DNA of 64,000 nt. It comes from Pomacea canaliculata. Its lineage: Eukaryota; Mollusca; Gastropoda; Architaenioglossa; Ampullariidae. The stretch is taken from positions 11,427,042 to 11,491,041 of the forward strand of contig NC_037590.1 in NCBI RefSeq assembly GCF_003073045.1. The letters are read 5' to 3'. Below, piece by piece: positions 24,601-36,759 of the stretch. Both the position numbers and the translations under genes were made by a program. The notes beneath the pieces are model-generated. The model saw only the letters and a list, made by a program, of their open reading frames with translations. It did not search any database and was not told where the DNA came from. Within the stretch, counting starts at the first letter, position 1, and each line of letters opens with the position of its first letter.

Positions 24601-25989
24601 TAAACTATACAACTTTTTCACTCAATTAAAAATAACTTCATTCAAATAAAATTAGATTTTCTTATCTGGTTTAAAATGTGGATTTCCCCACTAAGAACCA
24701 AATATACATATCTCAGACTATACAAATATACATATCCCTGAAGCTCTAAACTTGCAGTAGCCATATGATGGACATGCACGTATCCATGATTATGATAAAA
24801 TCATAGAAATCTATTTTCCATGTCAAACAAAACATTGCCAATAACAGACAAGATCATTGCCATTGAACAAAATGTAACCTAAAGAACTACACTGACCCTG
24901 AATTAATATAATTTATCATTTTTAGATATAGTTTAAATGATTTTGTTATTGTACAATACTGAAACAGAACACAAAAGGTAAACATCTAGAGACTGATACA
25001 ATACAATTAGAGCAAGGTCGAAGTTTGTATCTGCCAAATTTCTGCTATATCATCTCTATTTAACTTGTCAGCTTTATACTGTTTTAGAGATAAAATGTTA
25101 AATGCAGTGCATTAAAATTGTAAACTATTTTGATTTTTTAAAGAATACTAGAAGTATCAATGTTTACTTTAAAATGTGCCACCCAGTAAAAGACTCATGC
25201 ACCCACATTTCAAAAACTCCTCAAATTCAAGGACTGGAACAAATTTACGTAGACTGGACAAGTCAAAGAAGAGACTCCATGGAAGGCGGACCTGCTCCAG
25301 GTGTCTGGACTTCCAATGATACAGACGGCCCCATGGTGGCAGAACAAGGATCCAAGGTGCATGGTCATTCAGATTTCGTACCAGGTTAGCAATTCGCATG
25401 TAAACATCCCTCCGTAAGTTGAACCCTTCTCCAGGATTGACATCATAAAGAAGATACCTGTAACATAGTTTTATTTTGTTGTTCTTGTGTTAGAAACATA
25501 AGGGACGTTTTGGCATGAAGTTAAATGAATATAAAACAAAATAACCCAATCTGAATTTTCTTACATCTTATAGTTATCAATCTTTAAAATGTGTCCACAC
25601 AATCCTACTATGCAGTTCGCACATTTACGAACAGTTTTTCATCGCAATCGCGCGCTCTCTATGTAGTGGTTTTTATTTCTGCTGCTTAGTCCGAGGGCTA
25701 GATGTGAAAAAGCATAAATTTTGCTTATTCTTTTACCCTCGTAAATAAAGATTTGTCATTTGTCTCTCTCTCTCTCACAGTCGCAACTTAACATTCAGCA
25801 CATGGTATACGTAGCAGACGACAATAACAAACAAAATCTTTGCATTGTCTACCTTGGAGCTTGCGCTTCGCTGACTTGCAAAACCTTCTTATTGATATTT
25901 AAATTAAGATCTTCTTCATTTGTACTGCATAAAGACAAAATACATAAATATACGAGTAACAATAAGGCAAGACGATAACCATTAATCAT
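18661..25989 (-). CDS. POFUT2: POFUT2, GDP-fucose protein O-fucosyltransferase 2 (complete, 9 exons)
   Basis: This ER-lumen enzyme (GT68) transfers fucose from GDP-fucose to Ser/Thr in folded thrombospondin type 1 repeats. Nine exons join with matching phases: 25989-25853, 25457-25207, 24538-24423, 23756-23620, 23458-23392, 22726-22601, 22222-22042, 21317-21188 and 18814-18661. They total 1,299 bp and give 432 aa, close to the human length of 429. The N-terminus ([20 protein letters not shown]) is a signal peptide. The [14 protein letters not shown] motif carries the expected catalytic glutamate at residue 56. [15 protein letters not shown] and [10 protein letters not shown] (Arg 295/296) belong to the GDP-fucose site, and [17 protein letters not shown] and STFSFRI precede the family ending PSQWKIVY. 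The second exon uses an unusual donor, AAAT|GTGGGT, chosen because it keeps phase and spacing to the human protein. No frame break occurs. A dead LINE lies in the last intron and a LINE tail in the first. No ER-retention motif ends the protein. Confidence 0.97.
19160..20540 (+). mobile_element. Degenerate non-LTR retrotransposon in the last POFUT2 intron
   Basis: The element lies antisense in the intron between 18815 and 21187. Broken frames show reverse-transcriptase pieces. At 19480-19800 these are [17 protein letters not shown], then [20 protein letters not shown] and [10 protein letters not shown], the usual core before the catalytic block. [17 protein letters not shown] segment lies at about 19845. 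At 20119-20340 the C-terminal part reads [20 protein letters not shown] and [11 protein letters not shown]. It ends with the LINE-like tail GATCAGCTAGGGATGGGTGA. Many stops and frame changes make it inactive. It is related in type to the 14.7-kb element but is a different family by sequence. Confidence 0.85.
25650..25780 (+). mobile_element. LINE 3' tail in the first POFUT2 intron
   Basis: The segment TTTATTTCTGCTGC..TCCGAGGGCTAGATGTGAAAAAGCATAAATTTTGCTTATTC..AATAAAGATTTGTCATT matches the 3' end of the LINE fragment at 49330-49410 over about 85 bases. It is followed by a TC microsatellite. A 5'-truncated insertion is the simplest reading. It leaves both splice sites of the intron untouched. 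Confidence 0.6.
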
Positions 25990-26298
25990 TTCTCAGGCTT
26001 TGAAACTGTACACGGATTGAAAGAGCTATGTATAACTTCACTATAAGAGAGTTCTGTGAAGAGGACGTAACTGTTGTCTGACTAGGCTGAGCGCAGAGAG
26101 TATCTGAGGGGCGGCGGGTAACTCTCTCTCTAAAGCTTAGTTTCAGATCAGTGATGGTTGTCGTAAATAATAATAATTAATTATCATTTTCATATTTGTA
26201 TTTGTCTGAATAGACTGTCCACGGACGATTCATGCCATGTGGACTGTTCGAATGAATTTGTGTGCTTGAAATTTAGAATGCAAGTCTGGCAAGTAATG
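25990..26298. promoter_or_regulatory. POFUT2 upstream region (putative promoter)
   Basis: About 310 bases separate the POFUT2 start codon from the hAT-type insertion. The minus-strand transcript must begin here or beyond the element. No TATA box is convincing, so the call rests on position only. Confidence 0.25.
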
Positions 26299-26306
26299 CC
26301 CTAGGC

Positions 26307-27409
26307 CAGGGGTGTCAAACTCAATTACCCAGGGGGCCAAATCTCACATCGTACACAAGGTGGCGGGCCGAAGGTTATTATTTAAGTCCGATAACTTTTT
26401 ATTGCACAGTAAAAAAACTAAACTTTTTGTTATTAATTTGTGTCATACGTGGGTTACCCCTAGTCACCCTTTGATCTCGGACAGATTCAGGGAAGCTAAC
26501 AGGTATAAAAATCTTCGACCAGGCACCCTGTTCGATTGCTATTATCGGTTCTAAAGCGCGCTCGGTAGACGGAAAGAGTCCATGTGTAGCTCGCTCCAAG
26601 CTCCACTGCTCGCTACACACGGGTATATCCGAGAGTAATTGCCACTTCTCAGCGCAACGCGGTCACCGAGACAAGCGCAAAATATTTGATTAAAAAAAGA
26701 AAACTGATTTACATAAATAGCCAAAAGCCAAAATAGCCAAGTTACTGATAAATAGCCAAAGATAGCAAGGATTGAAAAAAAATGAACATTTACTGCAATG
26801 GTCAGACAAAATAAACCATTCTTAAAATAGAGCTACAATGAGCAAATACGCGTTTTAGTTTGTTAATAAGTGTTCGCAGAAGAATGATCACAAGAGTAAA
26901 TATGACAAAAATGTAAATATGTTATGAGTTTGTGTTACTCTATGTTTTATAAGCATTTGTTTGCCTCCGTTTACGCTTGTCTCGTGACCGCGTTGCGCTG
27001 AGAAGTGGCACTCTCGGATATAACCGTGTAGCGAGCAGTGGAGCTTGGAGCGAGCTACACATGGGCTCTTTCCGTCTACCGAGCGCGCTACAAAACCGGA
27101 TAAAAGCAATGCGAACCCGTGTTCAGGACAGGGTGTCGCGTGTCACAGGTCAGATTTATGGGCCCGCCTTCACCATCCCTTCTGGTCATCAACAGGAGCG
27201 GTGGTAACTTGACCACTGCACTGTAATTGGTGGTCTGTACAAACTTCACTAAACTCATCCCAATCTCTTGCTGTCTCGACGGGAATTTTCTGTTGTTTGC
27301 CTTTTACTGTCGCCGGGCCATTAACAGTGATTTCTAAAATTCTTTCGGGGCAGGTAAAATTTCCTGGCGGGCCGGATGTGTCCCGCGGGCCGGGTGTTTG
27401 ACACCCCTG
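26307..27409. mobile_element. Non-autonomous hAT-type foldback element, 1,103 bp
   Basis: The terminal inverted repeats are CAGGGGTGTC on the left and GACACCCCTG on the right, with imperfect extensions through GGGCC-rich sequence. The element is flanked by perfect 8-bp direct repeats CCCTAGGC at 26299-26306 and 27410-27417, the size hAT transposases make. Inside, two arms of roughly 150 bp (26524-26677 and 26974-27128) are near-exact inverted copies around a 296-bp AT-rich spacer. The single strand could therefore fold into a long hairpin. There is no transposase frame. Superfamily assignment rests on the 8-bp duplication and the CAGGGGTGTCAAAC terminus. Confidence 0.85.
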
Positions 27410-27417
27410 CCCTAGGC

Positions 27418-30400
27418 CTAGACAAATTTGAATGCACTTGTTCTTATTTAAAAAGACATGAAACGTACACAGCTATATACTTAAATATTAGGGGCATAAA
27501 TGTAATTATTTTCAGCATGTTACAATTGTTTTTGCATGAGTATTTTTATGCATAGTGTTAGAAACGAGGTGAGGGAGAGGTGGTTTGCCTACTTCTATCG
27601 ATAGACATATATTCTGTGTATCTTACTCATTAGGGGTGGATTTTATATGATACTTTATCAAATATGGGTGTTCAGTATGCATTAAGAGTGACGGTTTACA
27701 TTCTAGTATTTACGCTGCTGTATTCTTATTGACTGTAAATAGTCAAGCACGAATATTCGCCTTCTGTCACCTATAACCTTCCTTGATATATCGGGTACCG
27801 TTATTTGGTGGAGAGAGGGTTTTTTCCCAGTTATATGCCTGGATCCGACGACCTTTTTCTCTCCGTAGAGCACGTTACAGAACATAGTACACTGTCCTAA
27901 AAAGTTGATGACAGTGCTCCACAAACAGTATCTGTCAGCACCTTCACACTGTTTTTGCTGTTATTGCTACTTTCCTTTTCGTTCGCCTTCAGTGAATAGC
28001 TGTGTCCTCAAATCATCTATCGTATGCGGGCTGCGAACTCTGCTGGGTGACTACTTCTAGTTGTTGAGTTTGAGAGGGAAGAGTGCTTCCACCTAAATCA
28101 ATTACATCCTGTGGTAAATGGGAATGTGGGGGAGGGTGGCTACTCCCTAGATCTGTATGTCTAGATGGAGGTGTTCACAGGTCGTATCTGTTGTCGCTCT
28201 TGTTACTACGGTATCCCTAAGTTCGTGTAATAGATATGGCTTTAAATTCACGGTCGATGCTGCAGCAAGTTAGATAAAGGGTTAGTATATATTTCAAATA
28301 AAAATTAGTCTTAGATTGTTCTTGTTTTCGCAGTCGTGTCACTCGAGCCAAAAAAGTCGAAGACTATAAGCATAATAAATGACATTGGACTACACATCAG
28401 ACAGCATTCTAAGATTAAAAACCATGATTTTAATTTTGCGTGCGTAGGCGTGGAGTAAAGATAATAAATATTCTAATCTGTAAGTAGTCTTCTACAGACA
28501 CCACCCCTTTCTGTTATAAAATTCTTTTGACTGACTCTTAAGTTTGAACGAGGAAGCAGTCACATTCCAATAACTTGAATGAGTTGTTTTTGTTGTTGTT
28601 TTTTTTTTTTTAAATTTCTAGCGACGAAATTTAACTGTTCTGCTCAAGTTACTTCTGCTGTTAATAAAACAGGCATTTTTGGGTTTTCTCTATTGTACAT
28701 TTAGACCTGTGACAGGTTACTTCATTTGCACTTTGAAAAGACCGGATCCATGTTTTTGTGTTCCTCGGTGCGATAAGAACAGGGAAATCGACTGCCTATG
28801 TAATCAATGTACCTGTTCTTATATTTCACTCACCATATGAGGCCAAGACAAAGAAGACAGGAGAGAAGAAAAAGAAGACAGAGGAAGAAGAAAAGAAATA
28901 AAAAAAAGAAAAAATTCCCATAAGTTTAGAAACGTCTCACATGTTTGCTGTTACTCAGTTACTTGCAGTCGTTCAAGAAAGCTGTACAGTGTACATACAT
29001 ACTAACGATTCTGCTACCGGCATATCAACATCGTTCCGTCGTTCTCATGGTGATCGAAATGTTAAATTATTAAACGTAAAATACAAATGTTAAACACAGG
29101 GACGATTAAATTACACGAGCGTGCACAAAGAGAACAGCATCCTTCAGCCAGTTCGGTGAAGGGACATCGTTCTCCTATTTATGTCCGTTTTATGTTTGCT
29201 TCAGACGATTCTCAAGGCCTGCTGTTCGCAGATGCTGGTTCCTTTGTCATTCTTTTCGCTTACTTTTGTTTCTACTAAACATGTGAAATATATTGTTGTT
29301 GATGCTGCCACTGCTGAGGTCATAAATGTTTTCTCCTGTAGCCTGACTAACACGCTTTACATGGCATCGTAAATCTCTGCTGCCGTTGGAAAATATCTTT
29401 TACCCTTTTACATAATCAATCGACTAGTCCTCCTGCTCATCTTCCTCAGCAGATTTATGACACTCCATCCTTTGTGTCTTCTTTCTGTTTTTCTTTTTAA
29501 TTAGTGGTTTCTCCTTCCGTCCTTCGTATTCTGCATCCGCAGTTCTCAAATCAACACAAAAAGCCAATTATATAATATACTCACGAATACGTTTGTTTGA
29601 AAGTTAAGGTGGAAGCTCTGTGCGTTTGTACATACATGCCTATTGAACCCCCTTTCCATACATATAGATAAAAAGGTAGTCAAAGGGCACTTTTTACCAC
29701 AAAGACATCTGACTTTTCAATGCAGTCTAAAGAAAATAAATGGAAGATACCAGGGTCTCTAGCAGACTTTTGTGGAGGAAAAGGTAGAAATATAAAGAAA
29801 AAAAGAATAAGTCTTTTCTGACAAAAAAGCGCTGTAAAAGAAGTAGCGCATTCTAAACATAGCAGCTTAGAAAATTATAACAGGATTTTTTTAAACTAAT
29901 TTTTTTTTGCAAATAAAAATACTTAATTTAACAGAATCTTAAAATCGCTGTGATATGCAAATAATTATTCATATTTTGGGTGGATGAAAATCTAGAAATG
30001 TGTCTGTCAGCACAGTTAGTGGACAACAGTTTATTGTCCATCTTCTAGGTCATTTTCTGTTTCTTCGTTTCCCCACCTACCTTTCTTCACTTTTCCTTTT
30101 ATTGATTATGTCATGGCGATGAGCCACCTGTCCCATTGTTATTGTAACATCACAGGTAATACCCTTAGCCCTGCACATTAAAGTTATGGCTTGAGACCTG
30201 TTTGTGTAGCTGTTCAGACAGCGCCACGACCAATCAAACACACACTTTTATAGGATCTTACTGAACCTCTCCACTTGTCTGGTGGCTGTTCAGACAGCTT
30301 GAGCTGGACGAGACTTGACCAGATCAATTGATTGAGCCTTTAAAGATAAAATAATGTCTCGTCAACAATAGCCTAATGTGCCATATATAACGGTGGGAGC

Positions 30401-31950
30401 AGTTCTCAGTTTTTTTCTTTAAAAAAGCAGAGAAAGGTCTCCGACCTTTACCGTCGTGCATGTGAACTTTTATTGAATGATTATAAAACGTTCAAGGCTT
30501 CTTTCCAGATCGGGCACGTGCTACACAAAACGTGGACTTCCTTTGCAGCCACTTTATTTCCGGCCTTTTGGCCCTTGGGACTCCTTAGAGCCGTTGCTAT
30601 GGATAAAACACAAAATGGAATGGAGACCTCTAAGTTGTTTGCACATCTCCGAGGTCTGTGACTCTTGCGCATCGATTAGTCTGTATGCGGTCCATTACTA
30701 TCTCCAAAGTAACTTTTCCTCCTATCCATAGCTATTTAAAAAATTACTTACCAATATTTACCACAAGATGTAATTTTTCACCCCAAACGCTCATGTCTTC
30801 TATATTCTAGTTACCTTGTTTCTTTATTGCATATGATTATCTACGGTTTTAGAAAGAAGCAGTGGATGGTGGAAGTGGCAGACCTAACAAACGTGTCGTT
30901 CGTTGACTGGAAGCTCTCATCGAGTCGTGTCTAAAAAAAAAATAATAATAAAAAAAAAATAATAATGAAATTGCGGTCATTCCTTTACTTTTCCATTATT
31001 CTCATACTCCGAATTATGTAAGGAGTGCTTTCCCTAGAAATTATAAAGATTATAATCTTGAAGTTAAATCGATGACAGAAAAAGGGTGCACTAGGGGATG
31101 GGAGGCTTGTGCAAATATGGCTCTAGATTGTATCCCCCCGAGTCTCAAATCTTCCCAACAGGGGGAAACAAGGGACATACATCAAGGGTCGATGGATCAT
31201 GAAGGTCTGCACTGACTTCAGGAGGGGTCAGAGTCAGCGAGGGCATCAAGACAAACAAGCTGCTGACGCTCACATCTTTCTTAGTTGTTGATGAAAAAAA
31301 AAGAAACAAATTAAATGAATGTACGAGTTAAAATATCTATTTTGAATATCACGACAGCAAAGACGTTCCACCTCCTCCCCCAACCCCGAGAAAAAAACCA
31401 CATTGGTAACTGAATAAAAGATACCCACGACATCACAAAGCTACAATGTGAATATGGTGACTACAGCTCACTATAGTATACTACACCAAAAACATCTGCA
31501 GTGTCTTTGTTCATCTACAGAAAATAAGTCGTGTTGACACTGAGCACACACATCGTGTTGGAACTGTACAATTATCAAGCAGGCAAAAAAACTTAATGAA
31601 ACCTATTATCCAGGCGAATCACGCCTTCAACGTCCACAGTTGAGACGATCTTAATGACATCATTGATCAAATGCGTTTTTTGTGTCCTGAACGAACTTCC
31701 TGCTTGTTGCAATAGCAGGAGGTAGTGTGTGCCGGAGGTTTGCAGGAATTACAGACATGTTTGGGGACAAATGAATGCTAGAAGTTGGCAACAGACTTTC
31801 CGTTGTTGTGGTTGGATTCGCGTCATCGGTGCAATTGTCAATTTTAATTGCACTGTGTTTATGTCAATTGCGAAAAGGCTTGTGCAATAATCTTCAGACA
31901 CAAAGGAAAGCATCGGTGTGGCAGTAAAGTTATAGCTTTTATTGCAAAAA
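27418..31950. other. Gene-free AT-rich region
   Basis: No exon, RNA gene or complete mobile element is visible in 4.5 kb. Frames reach 84 codons at most and look random. The 14-mer GCTGTTCAGACAGC, itself an imperfect palindrome, occurs twice about 78 bases apart (about 30209 and 30287). AG-rich and A-rich low-complexity tracts lie at about 28850-28915 and 30930-30965. Confidence 0.4.
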
Positions 31951-31956
31951 TCACAG

Positions 31957-32464
31957 TCTAGTAGAGCCTCAGTTATTCGGTTTAATGACCGGTGCGCGTC
32001 ATCCCGATAATTAAAAAAAAAAAAACCAACAAAAATAACGAAAATAATTCTAAAAATTGTTACAATAGGTGCCGTACAGTGAAATTTTTCCTTGTATGTT
32101 GTTTATGAAGATATCTTTTCAAAAATCAGACAGGAGACGCTGCTTTGTATTCTTGCAAAGCAATCTTATTGACATGCGGAGTTTGCGAAGAGTTAAACTA
32201 AAATTTGAATCCGCTTCCTGGCCAAGAAAGTCTAGCAATGTTTCGGCACAATTTAGAACTTCTGAAAGGAAAAGTTTCTTTTGAAAGTTTGTCTTCAATC
32301 GCGTGATCGTCGCTATCTCCCGGCAATTCCCCACTTAACTTCTCTTGGTGGTCTTGTGATGTCTAGCAGGTTGTTTTTTTTTGTGTTTTTTTTTTGAAGG
32401 CGATCCCTGATAACCTAATGCACGGTTAATTGAAGGCCGGATAATCGAGGTTCCTCTGTAGATC
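31957..32464 (-). mobile_element. Probable pogo/Tigger-like DNA transposon remnant
   Basis: The left end reads TAGTAGAGCCTCAGTTATTC and the right end, reverse-complemented, reads CTACAGAGGAACCTCGATTA. Both resemble the CAGTAGAACCTCGATTATCC type of terminal repeat found in pogo/Tigger elements with TA duplications. Inside, a minus-strand frame at 32119-32334 ends SLTLRKLRMSIRLLCKNTKQ, then RLLSDF. This is similar in pattern to the C-terminus of those transposases, which often end in ...TKITDFF. The DDE catalytic domain is absent, so the copy is dead and internally deleted. Confidence 0.5.
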
Positions 32465-33866
32465 ATAGTCTCATTTAATCGATGTCCTCTTTAGTCTAAC
32501 TGATGCAGGGAAACCATTAAAAAAATCAGCAAACAGAACATCTGAAGCAGTAGTATTTTTCACAACACATTATTCAAGACACACGTGAGTGAAGCAAAAA
32601 CAAAGCCATTACCGTTAAGGTCCTGCTTAGCGGACAAACATGATGACGCCGACAGACGATTGGCTGCGTTTGCTGAAGTTCTTATGTAACCATTATATCA
32701 AATCTTTCCCAGACTTGGTCAAACGTTTGTCCATATTTGTTCGCTTAAGAAGAAGAGGACCGAATCCATAATTCTCTCAGTCGCGAAAGGAATAAAGACA
32801 ATACGGGAAAAGAAAAAAAAGACGAAAAACATGAGAAAATTCGCTTTTTTAACTCTCGCACACAGTGCAAATATTTATTTACCCGTGTTTCTCCCTCAAT
32901 GTACAGATAATGGATTGAAAAACACATAAAGATATATTTACGAGAAAAAAATAATAGGGATATTTAAAGAGCCTTAATAACGGAAAGGTTATGTCCTCTT
33001 ACAAAAGAAAGATTCATTGAAGCTTGACGATAGGAATTAAACCCATTTATTGAGAAAAAGAACTTCCAGTATTTTTGAAAGCAGACGACCATTCTCGTAA
33101 CATCTTTACTACACGTAGCATATTCTCTGGGTCTGTAAAATAACAGGAAAATCATCAGAAGATTATGTTTGACTATTACAAATTATATTGAGCCATCTTA
33201 ATAAGGCTTGCAAGACAAGAAAGAAAAGTAACTGCCAGAAAATGTCTTGCATCTAACGATGGATCAGTTTGAAGTGTGGCTTAGATGACAGTTGCTAAAG
33301 GAACGTAAACAGGTATCATACACAGCACTTATGAAAGATCAATTGTAAACTTGTAGGGCAGTCTTTAGTGGCCATGCAATTATCTTGGGAGTGTTGGGAG
33401 TCAAATTATTGCGACCAGATCGAAGATGTCCATGGTAGAAACGTAAAAGTGTGTGTGTGTGTAATGTGTGTGTAGTGTGTAGTGTGTGTGGTGTGAGAGA
33501 GAGGCACAGACAGACCTTTCAGACGACGTAGAACTGGCCATGGTGATTCTGTGCAAGGAAAGAGATCACGAGGATGCGAACAGCAATATTATGATGTATT
33601 AAAGTACACAATGAAAACAATATTGATTAAATGATGACAAAGTGGAGATAGCGAAGAACGTCAAGATATCGAATGGAAAAACATCAATAATTAATGTGAT
33701 AATGAATGGCCTTAACGACCGTGAAACATAATGCCATTACCGACAGCACGTTAAGCATCCATGGTGTGTTTGGGGCGAAACAAGGGCGTTGTCAAAGTCT
33801 AACACGTGCTGAGAAAACAAGTGAAACCTTGTGCATACCGATATTATGTACAATCATGACAACATC
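32465..33866. other. Intergenic, no gene seen
   Basis: This stretch is AT-rich and has a GT microsatellite at about 33449-33492. It lies immediately downstream of the broken receptor at 33867-34879. No poly(A) signal could be tied to that receptor with confidence. Confidence 0.35.
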
Positions 33867-34879
33867 TCACACGTCACTAGAGGGCTCTGCGCGTGTGGCT
33901 GTTCGTGTCGTCTGCATTCTGAGCGTCTTGCTTCTAAAGCACTGCGTTATCTGCTGCTTGTAGGCTCGTTTGAAGTTCTTGTTTAGTATTCCGTACAGAA
34001 TCCAGTTGATGCTGTGGTTTACGAAAGCAGTAAGACCCCAAACGCGAACACATCGCCAGAAACGTTTACAACACTTTTGTCTATAATGTCGTTAGCACAA
34101 GAGGACAATACAGCAATATGAGAATAACAAAGACCAGGACAAGAGACCGAATCAACGCGATGTCTGCCGAAGATATCTTCGGACGCCTTGAGGGTTTGTG
34201 ACTGTCATTCCCTGTAAAGCCCCAGTGCTCCACCTTGGACTTGGAGGCCTTCCAAAATTTTAGAATGGAGAAGCTGAAGACGCCGACCAGAACGGTTGGT
34301 AAGATGACGTTGACAAAGCTCACGACTGAATATAAACTCGTTAGGTTTGCAGCGTCGTACAAACAGAGACGAGCCTTGTGCTGTACGTGTAAGCAGAATG
34401 AGAGATGTGGAAGAACGGAAGAACGAACACGGCAATGGTCAGAATCCACAGAACCACACAGGAGGAGACAACAGTCTTTTGTGTGAAAAGTTTGACGAAA
34501 ACTTCGTGCCGGCAGACGCCGAGATAGCGGTTGAAGGAGATGAGGACGAGGGTGTAGATTGAGACGACGAAGCAGATCATCACCAGGAAGCCGTTGACTT
34601 GGCAATGAGTGTCGTTGATGACCGGGTGGTGTCCGAGACAGAGATCCGTGACCCAGAAGGGCACCACGTAGCCGGTGACCATGAGGTCGGCCACGGCCAG
34701 ATTGGCGATGTAGATATTGTGAAGGGAGTGCAGAGATTTCTGGAACACTACTGTGATGATAATGAAAGTGTTGCCGAAGACGCCATTAAGAGCAACCAGA
34801 CAGCCTAGCAAAACCACGTCACTTGAACTCCTTCACTCACCGGTATCCCAGTAAACTGGTGTGTGTTGTTTCCTTCCAT
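33867..34879 (-). pseudogene. Class A GPCR (NWxxY subfamily), frame-broken copy
   Basis: Seven-helix receptor sequence is readable end to end on the minus strand, but only by changing frame four times. The start is ATG at 34879 (MEGNNTHQFTG, with a glycosylation site NNT). A break between 34805 and 34835 precedes TM1 (GVFGNTFIIITVVF). TM2 carries NLAVADLMV, TM3 ends LISFNRYLGVCRHE (Asn in place of Asp of DRY), and TM4-5 follow. The second break is near 34345-34395 in extracellular loop 2, the third near 34085-34110 after TM6 (LILLYCPLVL), and the fourth near 34018-34026. TM7 is VNHSINWILYGILNKNF and the tail ends AEPSSDV before TGA at 33867-33869. The residues between breaks are well conserved with 54291-55313, so the decay is recent or partly an assembly artefact. 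It is intronless. Confidence 0.8.
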
Positions 34880-36660
34880 CTGGAGAAAGATCATCAGGGA
34901 TATTAAAATGGTTCCATTCTCTTCACATAGACACTAAAAAAGGGTTTGACTGGCGCTTACAAAGCGAGGGTTTATGTAGACAAAGACACTAAGTGCTTGT
35001 TGATTAAGGTAAAATGTTTCTAGATATACAGCTTGTTTCGTGAATGATGATCTAATTGTGTAAAACTTTAGGATATATATATTAAAGAAGGGATTGCATC
35101 CTAACATTTTTCAGCATAATTCGCTTTATTTAAATAAAATATTTTGTTTACAGAATTGTCGAATGAATAAGAATATTTTTGGTTACCGAAAGTAGAAAGA
35201 TGCCTATTTTCTTAAGAAAGTTGTTTCATGGATTTTTTTAAGCCTTTTGAAATGGACATTCTAAACAATCTAAACGATTTTCGAATGAGAAAACAATAGA
35301 AGAAACAAAAGTGAGATAAAAATAATGAACAAAAGATATTAAAAAAATATTTACTCACATTGTAAAGTCTATATTCAGGCGTCAAAAGACAGCAGCCATG
35401 GTCTATACACGATCACTATGTGAGGCTGAGGGTTGCCGCACCATAACCACCAAGTTTACAAGCAGGACTGCTTGCCTGCTGGGCTGCTGCGCGGCAACTG
35501 CCGCACACCTCCCCGCCGCGACAGGGTGGGGGAAAGACCCTGAGATATCATCATCCACATATCGCCTAGTTAGATAGGTTAACAAAATATTTACACTTCC
35601 TGTATGTATTATGCTTGATACCTATTATTTGTCTTCGTATGACTTCGTGATATTAACCTTAGAAGTAATGATGAGGCAAGAACAGAGGTCGTTTTGTATC
35701 TCTCAAAGAAAAGAAAGAAAGAGAGAAGGAAGAAATAATAAAAAATATTTACAAGGTGTAAATATGATATTAGCAAACCAAAAAGCAGCAGCAAAAATCG
35801 AATCCACAAAACTGTTAATCATGTATGTACCGTTAAAACAAATCAAGCAGCTCTCAGTAATCTACCTGTCTAATTATTCAGTTTGCCGCGCATTCTGTTG
35901 TGGCGTGTGCAAATTCAAAGTCCCACGGGTCGCCGCCTTATTACTCTCCCTTCCCTCTTTGCCGTGGTCACACTCAGGTAACGCCAGCAGGCCTTTTCCT
36001 TGCACACAGTCCCTTCACAGGACATGTCCTGGTTATAAACATCCTGCAGGCTGAGGAAATGGCTCATTTCCCTACACGAAGCCGTTTTCAGAGGCATCGG
36101 CGTATTGCTTTATATTGAGAACTAGGGCTGCATGAAGACGCCATGTTGTTGTCCACAAAATTGATGGGAGGACGAAGGACAATGTAGACGAAAGGTGGAA
36201 CAAGAAATCTTGCGAAAGCAAAACATGTCTCTCTCTCACACACACATACACTGATGATCAACGGAAAAGTGTGTGCATGGCTGGTGAGGCTGGTGGGGCT
36301 GGTGGGGCTAGGAGTGGAGGCTCTACTGGTGAGACACGACTCCGACTGAAATGTAAGTTGAATGGTATGGCGCAAATAGTATATCGTACACATAAAGCGT
36401 TATAGATTACCAGCAACTTGCCCGCACCTAGAGTTAACATTCCTACCATGTTCTACCCAAGTTATAAAATAATTTATTGACGTTCGCACTGTTCGCTCAT
36501 CTTTAATGGTTCCTCAGTCATTGCGCTTTTTTTTCCTGCCTATAACGGCGGTATCGTGATTGTCACCAGGACTTCCAAAGTGTGCGGCAATAAAAAAGTT
36601 CGAGTAGGCGCCATGCCACATAACTATTTGTGAGCCAAACGTCGCTCCTTAAGCAGGCAT
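34880..36660. other. Intergenic between receptor copy and repeats
   Basis: This region contains AT-rich DNA and a GC-rich patch at about 35395-35535 (GCGGCAACTGCCGCACACCT and neighbours) that may be a repeat fragment. A 147-codon plus-strand frame at 35611-36054 has no recognisable domain and is not called. Confidence 0.35.
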
Positions 36661-36670
36661 TTTATTGTGG

Positions 36671-36759
36671 TCATCATCATCATCATCATCATCATCATCT
36701 AAACATGTGCAGTGACGTAGGAAGATCTCACTCACTCACTCACTCACTCACTCACTCAG
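36671..36759 (+). repeat. Two adjacent microsatellites, (ATC)n and (ACTC)n
   Basis: About ten ATC units occupy 36671-36699 and about eight ACTC units occupy 36727-36759. Between them lies GCAGTGACGTAGGAAGAT, which also starts the G-rich repeat at 37487. Confidence 0.85.
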
